Below, one piece after another: positions 16,003 through 24,655 of a stretch of 28,422 bases of DNA. The notes under the pieces were generated by a model, which saw nothing but the letters and a program-made list of their open reading frames with translations, searched no databases and had not been told where the DNA came from. Origin of the DNA: Roseibacillus sp. (GTDB taxonomy: Bacteria > Verrucomicrobiota > Verrucomicrobiae > Verrucomicrobiales > Akkermansiaceae); assembly GCA_002723015.1 (NCBI GenBank), contig PBNG01000038.1:124024-152445 (forward strand), written 5' to 3'. Within the stretch, counting starts at the first letter, position 1; each line of letters opens with the position of its first letter. Both the position numbers and the translations under genes were made by a program.

Positions 16003-18342
16003 ATGATCCGGTCCCTTAGCAGATTTTTTTCAACGCTTTTTGTCTGTGCGGTTGTCTCCAATCAGACGTGTCCTCTGCAGGCTGCTGATCTGCCAACCGA
16101 GGAAGGTATTCACTATTTCGAGAATCATATCAGACCGGTCCTTGCAACCCACTGCTATGAATGCCATTCGAGCGAATCGTCCAAGCTCAAGGGATCGCTC
16201 TATCTGGACAGCAAGGCAGGGATTCTCAGCGGGGGAGACAGCGGCGCCATTCTCGCTCCGGGCAGACCTGAAGAGAGCCTGCTCATCAAGGTAGTCCGGT
16301 ATCAGGTTGAGGACCTTGAAATGCCTCCTAAGAAGAAACTGCCTGCCTCAATGGTGAGCCACTTTGTAACATGGGTCACCATGGGGGCTCCTATCCCCGA
16401 GGATGGGAGCAAGATTGCAGCAAAGAACTCCTCTTACGACTTTGAAAAATTCCGCAGGGAGCACTGGGCCTTCCGACCTCTCCACAAGCCAGATCCTCCA
16501 ACTGCGCCCTCTGGCAGAACTCCATCCAGCCCGATTGACGCCTTCGTCCTTGCCCGGATGAAAGGTAGTGGCCTGAACCCTGCTCCCCGTGCGAACAGCC
16601 GCACCCTCATCCGTCGAGCCTACTTTACCCTCATCGGGCTTCCTCCCACCCCGGAAGAGGTCGAGGCATTCCTTCAAGATTCCAGGCCCGATGCATTTGC
16701 ACGGGTGATCGACCGGCTTCTCGCATCTCCACACTACGGAGAACGCTGGGGTCGACATTGGCTGGACGTAGCACGCTACAGCGATGGAATGGGTGCATCT
16801 CAGGACAGCAAGCCCCTTCCAAACGCATGGCGCTACCGCGACTGGGTAGTCAATGCCTTCAATTCTGACCTTCCCTACGATCAATTCGTAAAATTCCAGA
16901 TTGCCGGCGATCTTTTTGGCGAAGGTCACGCTCTGGCAACAGGGTTTTTCGCAGTGGGTCCTACCTACACCTCGGACGGTGGTGATCCCGAGTCGAAAGC
17001 GCAGGCTGAAGCAGAAACGCTGGCTGACCGGGTCGATACCTTTTCGCGCGCCTTCCTCGCCCTGACCGCAGCCTGCGCGCGCTGTCACGATCACAAGTTC
17101 GACCCAATCACCGCAGCTGATTACTATGCCATCGCAGGAATTTTTCGAAACTCCAAGCCACGGGATATTCCGGTCGCGAGCAAGGCGGAGCGCAACCTGT
17201 TCAGTACGATCCAGTCTGAAATAAAGGCTCAGGAAAAGGTCATTCAGGAATTCCTCGACCGCAAGGCCCAGGAGTTGAACGTCTCGCGCAAGGGCGTGGA
17301 GTCGAGGATCGTCGACTCCTCGGCAGAGGAGCTGAAGACTCTGAGAAGCCAACTCGAAAAGATCAGGTCAACCCTTCCACCCAAGCCCGGTAGCGCACAC
17401 GGACTTGGTGAATCCGGCAGCGGGGACATGCACATTGCGATCCGGGGGGACCTGCGAAAAAAAGGACCTGTGGCTCCGCGAAAGTTTCTCGAAATCGTCG
17501 CCGGGCCCGAGCGCCCTCATTTCACGGAGGGATCGGGTCGCAGGCAACTGGCCGAGGCCGTTGCCGACCCTCGCAACCCGCTCACGGCTCGGGTAATGGT
17601 GAACCGGGTATGGCTGCAGCACTTTGGACGGGCCCTCGTGCGCTCTCCCAGCAACTTCGGGGTGATTGGCCAGAAACCGACCCACCCGGCACTGCTTGAC
17701 TGGCTCGCTGCCAGCTTCATAGAAAATGGTTGGTCCATGAAGAAATTGCACCGGGAGATTATGCTCTCCAGCACCTGGCAGCAGAGCACCAGCTACAACC
17801 CCGAAGCCTTTGCCAAGGACGGGGACAACCGTCTTATCTGGCGAATGAACCCCCGGCGACTTGATATCGAGGCTTGGAGGGACAGCCTTCTCCTCGTCAG
17901 TGGTGATCTTGATGCACAGGTCGGTGGCGCTCCAGACGAGCATGTTCTGGAGAGCAGGCGTCGGACCATCTACGGAAAAATCAGTCGGAATTTCGACCGC
18001 TCAGTATCAGAGGAATTTCTTCGAATCTTTGACTTCCCAGCACCCCGCTCCTCCAGCGCAGCTCGCACCGAGAGCACGGTTCCCCAGCAGTACCTGTTTA
18101 TTCTCAACAGCCCCTTCATGATCGCGCGTGCCAAGAATCTCGCCGAACGCCTGAGACAGTCGGCCCCTGACGACGCTTCTCGTGTTGATCTCGCTTACTC
18201 GATCCTTTTTCAACGGGTGCCACAATCGCTCGAAAAAGAAGCCGGCCTGAAATATCTCGCTCAGAACGAAGACAGCAAGAAGTCCTGGCTTCGCTACGCT
18301 CAGGTTCTTCTCGGAACTCATGAATTCATGCAGGTCGAGTGA
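16003..18342 (+). CDS. PSCyt1-DUF1549-DUF1553 haem-motif protein, short form with coiled segment
   Basis: This 779-residue protein has a signal peptide to about residue 28 (PLQAAD), PSCyt1 with CYECH at 51-55 and EMPPKKKL, DUF1549 ending in CARCHDHKFDPI at 358, and DUF1553 from about 505. Unlike the long copies it has no beta-rich insert. A charged helical stretch (about 400-460, with QSEIKAQEKVIQEFLD and ELKTLRSQLEKI) that could form a coiled coil sits there, followed by the IAIRGDLRKKGPV hairpin. A good ribosome site (AGGAAGG) precedes the ATG, one of the few clear ones in the window. No DUF1501 gene follows directly; the next plus-strand gene is the DUF1501 at 19949, beyond an inverted sulfatase gene. 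Two periplasmic haems are predicted; function unknown. Confidence 0.9.
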   Translation: MIRSLSRFFSTLFVCAVVSNQTCPLQAADLPTEEGIHYFENHIRPVLATHCYECHSSESSKLKGSLYLDSKAGILSGGDSGAILAPGRPEESLLIKVVRYQVEDLEMPPKKKLPASMVSHFVTWVTMGAPIPEDGSKIAAKNSSYDFEKFRREHWAFRPLHKPDPPTAPSGRTPSSPIDAFVLARMKGSGLNPAPRANSRTLIRRAYFTLIGLPPTPEEVEAFLQDSRPDAFARVIDRLLASPHYGERWGRHWLDVARYSDGMGASQDSKPLPNAWRYRDWVVNAFNSDLPYDQFVKFQIAGDLFGEGHALATGFFAVGPTYTSDGGDPESKAQAEAETLADRVDTFSRAFLALTAACARCHDHKFDPITAADYYAIAGIFRNSKPRDIPVASKAERNLFSTIQSEIKAQEKVIQEFLDRKAQELNVSRKGVESRIVDSSAEELKTLRSQLEKIRSTLPPKPGSAHGLGESGSGDMHIAIRGDLRKKGPVAPRKFLEIVAGPERPHFTEGSGRRQLAEAVADPRNPLTARVMVNRVWLQHFGRALVRSPSNFGVIGQKPTHPALLDWLAASFIENGWSMKKLHREIMLSSTWQQSTSYNPEAFAKDGDNRLIWRMNPRRLDIEAWRDSLLLVSGDLDAQVGGAPDEHVLESRRRTIYGKISRNFDRSVSEEFLRIFDFPAPRSSSAARTESTVPQQYLFILNSPFMIARAKNLAERLRQSAPDDASRVDLAYSILFQRVPQSLEKEAGLKYLAQNEDSKKSWLRYAQVLLGTHEFMQVE

Positions 18343-18395
18343 GTGGATTCAGGGCTCTATCTCTGCCAGCCTCTGCCCGGACTACACGTTCGCAA

Positions 18396-19826
18396 TCACT
18401 CCCGCCCCCCTGCCGAGAGCCGCCATTGCGCTAGCTTTCTCCTCATCCGCTCCGCTTTTTCCGGATGAGCTTCCACTAGATCGGTCTTTTCCCCCGGATC
18501 TTCCTGAAGATCAAAAAGACTCACCTTGTCTCCGACATACCACTCGATCAGCTTCCACTTTCCCTCCCTGATAGCCCCTGCGGAAAGTCCTCCGAGAAAA
18601 TGAGGCCTTGCCAGCGGGTAATGCCAGTAGAGGGCTCTGTCTGCCCCGGCCCTTGTGGGCTCCGAGAGCAACCCGAGAATGGAGCGGCCGTCGAGGTATT
18701 GCGACAGATCTACCGGGACAGATGCTGCTTCGAGAAAGGTAGGATAAAAATCCACATTCGATGTCGGAACAGAACACACTACTCCCTCGGGAACGTGCCC
18801 GGGATACTTGACGATCAATGGAACCCGAATCCCTCCTTCAAAGAGCTGGCTCTTTCCTCCGCGCAGAGGAGCATTACTGGTTACATTGAGCTCCCCACCG
18901 TTATCACTGGTGAAAACGACGAGGGTGTCACGGGTCAGCCCGAGTTCCTCTAACGTCCTGACAATCATTCCGACTCCCTCGTCAATACTTTCCAGCATCG
19001 CAGCCAGATGAGGGTTGTGATCTCCCGCCCAATGATGCAGAGGATCACCCGGAAGCCCGGCATCCTGACAAAGATAGCACCTTGATCGAGTGCTCTTCCC
19101 CGGCGGGTGTTTCTCCCGGTATTTTTTCACGAGGTCAGGCTTCCCGTTCAGGATGGAGTGCGGAGCAAAGTGGCTCAGGTAAAGGAAGAAAGGCTTCGAG
19201 AAATTCCTTCTTATGAAGCGGACCGCTTCGTGATTCATCCTATCGACGAGATACTCCTGTCCAGAGAGCAATCTTTTCCTGCCCGCGCTGTTCCAGGAGA
19301 TCGGCTGCGTTCGGAAAACGTAAGGAAAGAAGTTCGCTCCATTCCCTACCCCTTTTACTTCCGTCGCGATTTCCTCGTCGAATCCATGATCAACGGCTCG
19401 CAACTCTACCGGGGCCTCGTGGTGTTTGTAACCACTCAGGTGCCACTTCCCGATCATTCCGGTCGTATAGCCAGCCGCCTTGAGCCTTTCAGCGATCGTG
19501 ATGTGATCCTCCGACAACGGATGGGCTGTATCCGGGCGTAAATAGTCGAGGAGCCCGTGACGAATGGGATACTGCCCGGTGAGAAGACTCGCCCGGTAGG
19601 GCGAGCAAACAGGCGCCGAGGCATAGGCGTCGGTCATCCTGATCCCATTCTTCGCCAACTGGTCGAGGTGGGGTGTTTCATGGAAATTATTCCCATAACA
19701 CCCCAGCTCACTCCAACCCAGATCATCTGCCAGAATGAAGACAATATTCGGAGGACGCCCCGAGGCAGGAGCGACAGCACCAAAAAACAAGAGAATCCAC
19801 AGCATCATGAACGGAGCTAAGCGCAT
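18396..19826 (-). CDS. Type I sulfatase, Cys-type (formylglycine-dependent), secreted
   Basis: This 476-residue sulfatase has a signal peptide (about 1-23, ending PASGRPP). The metal-binding NIVFILADDLGW (Asp34-Asp35) follows. The activation motif is CSPYR (Cys74 to Arg78) within VCSPYRASLLTG, where the cysteine must be converted to formylglycine by a sulfatase-modifying enzyme not present here. Other family blocks are GKWHLSGYKH, a YLSHFAPH segment and FTSDNGGE. An extra stretch, RCYLCQDAGLPGDPLHHW, contains a CxxC and two histidines before the conserved HNPHLAAMLESIDEGVG; it may bind a metal or shape the substrate pocket. It probably removes sulfate from a glycan or other ester, substrate unknown. 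It runs opposite to its neighbours, convergent with 16003-18342 (53-base gap, no clear terminator hairpin) and divergent from the DUF1501 gene. Confidence 0.92.
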   Translation of the reverse strand: MRLAPFMMLWILLFFGAVAPASGRPPNIVFILADDLGWSELGCYGNNFHETPHLDQLAKNGIRMTDAYASAPVCSPYRASLLTGQYPIRHGLLDYLRPDTAHPLSEDHITIAERLKAAGYTTGMIGKWHLSGYKHHEAPVELRAVDHGFDEEIATEVKGVGNGANFFPYVFRTQPISWNSAGRKRLLSGQEYLVDRMNHEAVRFIRRNFSKPFFLYLSHFAPHSILNGKPDLVKKYREKHPPGKSTRSRCYLCQDAGLPGDPLHHWAGDHNPHLAAMLESIDEGVGMIVRTLEELGLTRDTLVVFTSDNGGELNVTSNAPLRGGKSQLFEGGIRVPLIVKYPGHVPEGVVCSVPTSNVDFYPTFLEAASVPVDLSQYLDGRSILGLLSEPTRAGADRALYWHYPLARPHFLGGLSAGAIREGKWKLIEWYVGDKVSLFDLQEDPGEKTDLVEAHPEKAERMRRKLAQWRLSAGGRE

Positions 19827-19948
19827 CGGGTGACATTCTCTGCCTTGTGCCGGGGCCTTACCAGCGCATATGGTTTGATCATGTAAAGAAACTGGATTTT
19901 TCCATCACATGAGGGATGCTGATTCAGTATTCTTATTTCTCCTACCCC

Positions 19949-21424
19949 ATGAAATTCCAAGAACACGAAGCCGCTTACCGGAAGGCCCTCGCCTCTCTGC
20001 ACAACGGCCGACTCTCCCGCCGTGAGGCTCTTCGGAAAATGGGTGCTGGTTTTGGGACTCTCGGTCTTGCAGGCGTCCTTCAGCAAACCGGGTTGGGCAC
20101 CGCCGAAGCAGCGGCGGGACCGACAACCGAGCCAAGTCCCCTCGCTCCTAAAATCCCGCACTTTGCCCCGAGGGCGAAGCACGTCATTCAGCTCTTCATG
20201 CCCGGTGGCCCGTCTCAGGTAGACACCTTCGACTACAAGCCGGCCCTTGCAAAATATGCGGGCCAAAGACCCAAGCTTGTGGATCGCAAGTCCCTGCGGA
20301 ACACCAAGGGAGGACTCACTCCCTCCTACTTCGGATTCAAGCAATATGGTGAGTGCGGAAAATGGGTCAGCGACATTTTTCCCAAGGTCGGTGAAGTCGT
20401 GGATGACCTCTGCTTTGTCCACTCCATGCATACCGACATCCCGGAGCATGCTGGAGCCATTCTCATGACCAATGTCGGCTCCCTACAGCCAAACCGACCC
20501 AGCATGGGATCATGGCTGGTCTACGGTCTTGGAAGCGAGAACGAAAACCTCCCTGGATTCGTGGCCATGTCCCCAAGGGCCCAGCCTCGTGGGAAACTCG
20601 CCAACTGGGGAAACTCCTTCCTTCCCGGCGCGTACGCGGGATCCTACGTCAACATTGAGCAGATGACTCCGGACGCCGTCATGCGCAACCTGAAGAATAG
20701 CCAGCTTCCCAGAGCGGAGCAGCGAAAGCAGGCCGATCTCCTGACCGAACTTAATAAGATACATCTGGAACGTCGTGAACGTGATCGAGGCCTTGAGGCT
20801 GGAATTGAGGCCATGGAGATGGCGTTCCGAATGCAGTTTTCTGTTCCCGATGTCTTCGATATTCAGAAGGAATCCGAGGCAACCCGTAACCTCTATGGCA
20901 ACAGCGAATACGCCAAAGGATGCCTCATCGCCCGCCGCCTGGTTGAGAGAGGAGTGCGCTGCGTCCAACTCTCCCATTCCATCAGTGGATACGATATCGC
21001 ATGGGATACTGGCCACGGAGACATCCCGGGAGGGCACAAGGCGCTCGCCGAAGCCTGCGACCAGGGCATCGCAGCTCTCATCAAGGATCTCAAGGCCCGA
21101 GGACTGCTGGACGAGACTCTCGTAATCTGGGGAGGAGAATTTGGAAGGGCGCCTACCTCAGAAGGAAAGAAGGGGCGCGATCACGACCACTACGGATATA
21201 CCGTCTGGATGGCTGGAGGCGGAGTAAAAGGGGGGATGAGCTACGGTGCCACTGACGAGTTTGGTCTTACCGCTGTCGACAATCGGGTCCATGTCCATGA
21301 CCTTCAGGCTACCGTGCTTCACCTCATGGGACTTGATCATGAAAAACTGACCTACCGCTACTCCGGGCGCGACTATCGTTTGACCGACGTCCATGGAAGC
21401 GTAATCAAGGATATCATGACCTAG
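19949..21424 (+). CDS. DUF1501 protein, Tat-exported, with diverged WDxH motif
   Basis: With the ATG at 19949 the protein has 491 residues; an ATG at 19916 would add 11. The N-terminus has a pre-sequence, then SRREALRKMGAGFGTLG (Arg24-Arg25), a Tat-like signal less canonical than in the other copies. Landmarks: MPGGPSQVDTFDYKP, GSWLVYGLGSENENLPG, WGGEFGRAPT and GRDHDHYGYTVWMAGGG. The [12 protein letters not shown] motif is replaced by GYDIAWDTGHGDIPG (Trp352, Asp353, His356), with a short insertion, so the presumed active-site loop differs from the other three. It lies 33 bases before the long DUF1553 gene at 21458 and so probably shares a transcript with it, although its own subtype matches short-form modules. 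Confidence 0.9.
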   Translation: MKFQEHEAAYRKALASLHNGRLSRREALRKMGAGFGTLGLAGVLQQTGLGTAEAAAGPTTEPSPLAPKIPHFAPRAKHVIQLFMPGGPSQVDTFDYKPALAKYAGQRPKLVDRKSLRNTKGGLTPSYFGFKQYGECGKWVSDIFPKVGEVVDDLCFVHSMHTDIPEHAGAILMTNVGSLQPNRPSMGSWLVYGLGSENENLPGFVAMSPRAQPRGKLANWGNSFLPGAYAGSYVNIEQMTPDAVMRNLKNSQLPRAEQRKQADLLTELNKIHLERRERDRGLEAGIEAMEMAFRMQFSVPDVFDIQKESEATRNLYGNSEYAKGCLIARRLVERGVRCVQLSHSISGYDIAWDTGHGDIPGGHKALAEACDQGIAALIKDLKARGLLDETLVIWGGEFGRAPTSEGKKGRDHDHYGYTVWMAGGGVKGGMSYGATDEFGLTAVDNRVHVHDLQATVLHLMGLDHEKLTYRYSGRDYRLTDVHGSVIKDIMT

Positions 21425-21457
21425 CGAAATACCGCCGGATCAAAGGTCCATCAACCT

Positions 21458-24400
21458 ATGCTCATGCCCAAGCACGTTTCCTTCCTTGTCCTCTTCATCG
21501 CAAGTTCGGTCCTCCTGACAGCGGATGAGATCGACTTCAACCGTGATATTCGGCCCATCCTGTCGACCAATTGCTTCCTTTGCCATGGACCGGACGCCGC
21601 GGACCGGAAGGCCGACCTGAGGCTGGATACTCGGGAAGGCGCGTTCGGAACCAACAACGGCGTAAAGGCGATCGATCCCGAAAATCTTTCCGAGAGTGAA
21701 TTTCTGTATCGGATCACCTCAGATGATGAGGATGAAATCATGCCGCCTCCGGAGTCCCACATGGTCTTAAGTTCGGAACAGAAGTCCCTGCTCAAGAAAT
21801 GGATCCTTTCCGGAGCAGAATACAAGGACCACTGGGCATTCTCGCCGCCCTCAAAAAGCCAGACGGCTCCGGGCAGCGACAACGCTGGGCGAGCTAACAA
21901 CCCCATAGACTCATTTATCATTGGCCACCTTGCAAAAGCAGGTCTTGCACAGTCCGTCGAAGCGGATCGCCGCACTCTGATCCGCAGGGTTACCTACGAC
22001 CTGACGGGATTACCCCCGGCACCCTCCGATGTAGAATCATTCGTAAACGACGAGTCTCCTCAGGCTTACGAGAAGGTGGTCGATCGACTGCTCAGTTCGA
22101 AGCGTTACGGCGAGAGGATGGCCCTCGCATGGATGGATGCAGCGCGCTACGGAGACTCTTCAGTCATGCACGCAGATGGACCCCGTGACATGTGGGCCTG
22201 GCGGGACTGGGTGATTGAGGCTTACAACTCTAACATGCCCTTTGATCGTTTCACGACCGAGCAGCTTGCCGGCGACCTCCTGCCAGAGGCCACGGTCGCT
22301 CAACGTGTTGCCTCTGGATTTAACCGCAATCACGCTACCTCAGACGAGGGCGGTGCATTTGCAGAGGAATTGCGGGTCGAGTACGTCGTCGATCGAGTCA
22401 AGACCACCGCCAATGTATGGATGGGCCTGACCATGGAATGTGCTCAGTGTCATGACCATAAATATGACCCGATTACTCAGCGTGAATACTTCCAGATGTT
22501 CGCCTACTTCAATAATACCACTGATCCAGGTATGCAGACGCGCGGGGGTAATCAGTCGCCAGTGGTCAATGTACCACCCCGGGAGCAGGCCGCCAAACTC
22601 ACTGATTTGCGTGAGGCGATTGAAACCAGCAGCAGGACGAAGGATGAATACAGGCGGGGTGCCATGCCGAAGTATCTCGCATGGGTACGAGAGGCAGAGA
22701 AGGCCGTGGGTGATATCTTGCCAAAGCCGCCCGGTCTGGCTCATTTCTTCCCTCTCGACGAGCGGGGAGGAAAGCAGATCAAGGCCACCGTGGGTGGAGG
22801 GATCGGCCAGATTGACGGCAGGGTTTTCCCGGCTGAGCGTGGAAAGCATGGCGGCATACGCTTCGATGGCAGGAGCGCCGTCTCTTTTTCCTCGTGGCCG
22901 GTTCGTGAACGCGACCAGGCCTTCACCTTCGCTGCGTGGCTTAAATTTCCAGACAAAGGCAATGGCTCGGTGATTGCCCGCATGGATGAGGAACAGGCCT
23001 ACCGGGGTTATGATTTCTGGGTCCAGAACCGGTCGGTTGGCACACACATTGTCAGTAACTGGCCGGCAAACGCGCTCAAGGTGGTCTCTTCAGAACCTCT
23101 GACGCCGGACAAATGGCACCACGTTGCTGTCACTTATGACGGTTCTTCCAAGGCTGCCGGTGTGAAAATCTTTATCGACGGGAAACCTGTGGGCAGCAAG
23201 GTAGAGCAGGATTCCCTCAAGGATTCCATTGTAACACAGACGCCATTTAAGATCGGAAGTCGTTCAGGAAAGGGAAATTACAACGGAGAGGTAGATGAGT
23301 TGCGCATTTACAACCGGGCCCTGTCCGGGCCGGAGATCCAGCGACTCGGCGGAGACCCAATCAAGGCAATCCTCGCAACTCCGGCTCCAAAACGGAGCGA
23401 GGAGCAGAAAGCCGTATTGCTTGAGCACTTTCTTTCCTCCCACGATAAGGATTTTCAGGAACTGGTTTCAGCCCACAACAAGCTTCTTGCGGAGGAGAGC
23501 GGGATCAAGGCTCAAAAGGGTACAAGCGTGATGGTCATGCAGGACAATGCCTCTGACAAGATCCGCAAAACCTACATTCTTAACCGTGGTGCCTATGACC
23601 AGCCGATCACTGACGGGCCAGATGCAGTAGTGAATCCCGGTGTTCCGGCTGCGCTTCCAAGCCTTGCAGAAGGATCCGCTGCGAACCGCTTGGGGCTGGC
23701 GCAGTGGCTCACATCGGGAGAAAACCCACTGACAGCCCGGGTGGCGGTCAACCGTTACTGGGCCCTGCTCTTCGGGCGTGGGCTGGTGAAGTCGGTTGAT
23801 GATTTTGGCAATCAGGGCAGTCCCCCAAGCCATCCGGAGTTGCTTGACTGGCTGGCCGTCGATTTTGTCGAGAGCGGCTGGAATGTGAAACGTATGCTCA
23901 AGCAGATTACTCTTTCAGCCACTTATCGACAGGCTTCCCGTCTGACGCCAAAACTGGCGACCAGCGATCCCGAGAACATACTTCTCGCGCGTTCCCCGCG
24001 TTTCCGGCTGCAGGGTGAGTTCATCCGGGATACGGCACTCGATCTTTCAGGTCTCCTGGTGGAAAAGATTGGAGGACCCAGTGTTAAGCCCTACCAGCCA
24101 CCCAATATCTGGAATGAAGTTTCTCTCAATGGTGGTTTGCGCTACAAGCGAGACAATGGCGCAAATCTTTACCGCCGATCCATGTACACCTATTGGAAAC
24201 GATCGGCGCCCATGCCAAACATGCTGATATTTGATGCTCCGACGCGTGAGAAATGCATGATTCAGCGACCGATTACCAATACGCCGCTGCAGGCCCTCGT
24301 TACTCTCAATGATCCGCAGTTTGTCGAGGCAGCCCGTGCTCTGGCCCAGAGGTTAATCAAGGAAGGTGGCGATGACACGAAATCAAGGGTCGACTATGGG

Positions 24401-24628
24401 TTCAACCTGGCCGTGTCCCGTCCTGCAACAGAGGCGGAATTCGCGGTAATTGAGCAGGTTCTTGGTGATCAGTTAGCGAGGTTCCAGAAAGATCCCGGAA
24501 AGGCAAAACAGTTTCTCGCTGTTGGTGAGATGCCCCGTGACGAAACGATTGATACGATCGAGCATGCCGCTTGGATGGTGGTGGGGCAGCTCCTCCTGAA
24601 TATGGATGAAACCCTGACTCGCGGTTAA
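21458..24628 (+). CDS. PSCyt1-DUF1549-LamG-DUF1553 haem-motif protein, long form (module 3)
   Basis: This 1,056-residue protein has a signal peptide (to about 22), PSCyt1 with CFLCH at 39-43, and DUF1549 ending in CAQCHDHKYDP at 328. A concanavalin A-like (LamG/LamGL) domain sits at about 426-632: AHFFPLDERGG, then FTFAAWLKFPD, DKWHHVAVTYDG, KIFIDGKPVGS and GEVDELRIYNRALS, the classic sequence of this fold. DUF1553 follows from about 745 (RLGLAQWLTSGENPLTARVAVNRYW). LamG domains commonly bind carbohydrate, so this copy may be targeted to a polysaccharide. The C-terminus (EHAAWMVVGQLLLNMDET) matches the module 1 copy closely. Two haem-c sites are predicted outside the cytoplasm. Its DUF1501 partner starts 27 bases downstream. 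Confidence 0.92.
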   Translation: MLMPKHVSFLVLFIASSVLLTADEIDFNRDIRPILSTNCFLCHGPDAADRKADLRLDTREGAFGTNNGVKAIDPENLSESEFLYRITSDDEDEIMPPPESHMVLSSEQKSLLKKWILSGAEYKDHWAFSPPSKSQTAPGSDNAGRANNPIDSFIIGHLAKAGLAQSVEADRRTLIRRVTYDLTGLPPAPSDVESFVNDESPQAYEKVVDRLLSSKRYGERMALAWMDAARYGDSSVMHADGPRDMWAWRDWVIEAYNSNMPFDRFTTEQLAGDLLPEATVAQRVASGFNRNHATSDEGGAFAEELRVEYVVDRVKTTANVWMGLTMECAQCHDHKYDPITQREYFQMFAYFNNTTDPGMQTRGGNQSPVVNVPPREQAAKLTDLREAIETSSRTKDEYRRGAMPKYLAWVREAEKAVGDILPKPPGLAHFFPLDERGGKQIKATVGGGIGQIDGRVFPAERGKHGGIRFDGRSAVSFSSWPVRERDQAFTFAAWLKFPDKGNGSVIARMDEEQAYRGYDFWVQNRSVGTHIVSNWPANALKVVSSEPLTPDKWHHVAVTYDGSSKAAGVKIFIDGKPVGSKVEQDSLKDSIVTQTPFKIGSRSGKGNYNGEVDELRIYNRALSGPEIQRLGGDPIKAILATPAPKRSEEQKAVLLEHFLSSHDKDFQELVSAHNKLLAEESGIKAQKGTSVMVMQDNASDKIRKTYILNRGAYDQPITDGPDAVVNPGVPAALPSLAEGSAANRLGLAQWLTSGENPLTARVAVNRYWALLFGRGLVKSVDDFGNQGSPPSHPELLDWLAVDFVESGWNVKRMLKQITLSATYRQASRLTPKLATSDPENILLARSPRFRLQGEFIRDTALDLSGLLVEKIGGPSVKPYQPPNIWNEVSLNGGLRYKRDNGANLYRRSMYTYWKRSAPMPNMLIFDAPTREKCMIQRPITNTPLQALVTLNDPQFVEAARALAQRLIKEGGDDTKSRVDYGFNLAVSRPATEAEFAVIEQVLGDQLARFQKDPGKAKQFLAVGEMPRDETIDTIEHAAWMVVGQLLLNMDETLTRG

Positions 24629-24655
24629 TTTTTGATTATCAAACACCAGTAAGAA

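Noticed and set aside
16348..17352. 334-residue open frame on the minus strand
   Set aside because: Fully antisense to the DUF1549 part of the gene at 16003, which has clear domain motifs; the antisense product resembles nothing.
22340..23047. 235-residue open frame on the minus strand
   Set aside because: Antisense to the DUF1549/LamG region of the gene at 21458, which is strongly supported.
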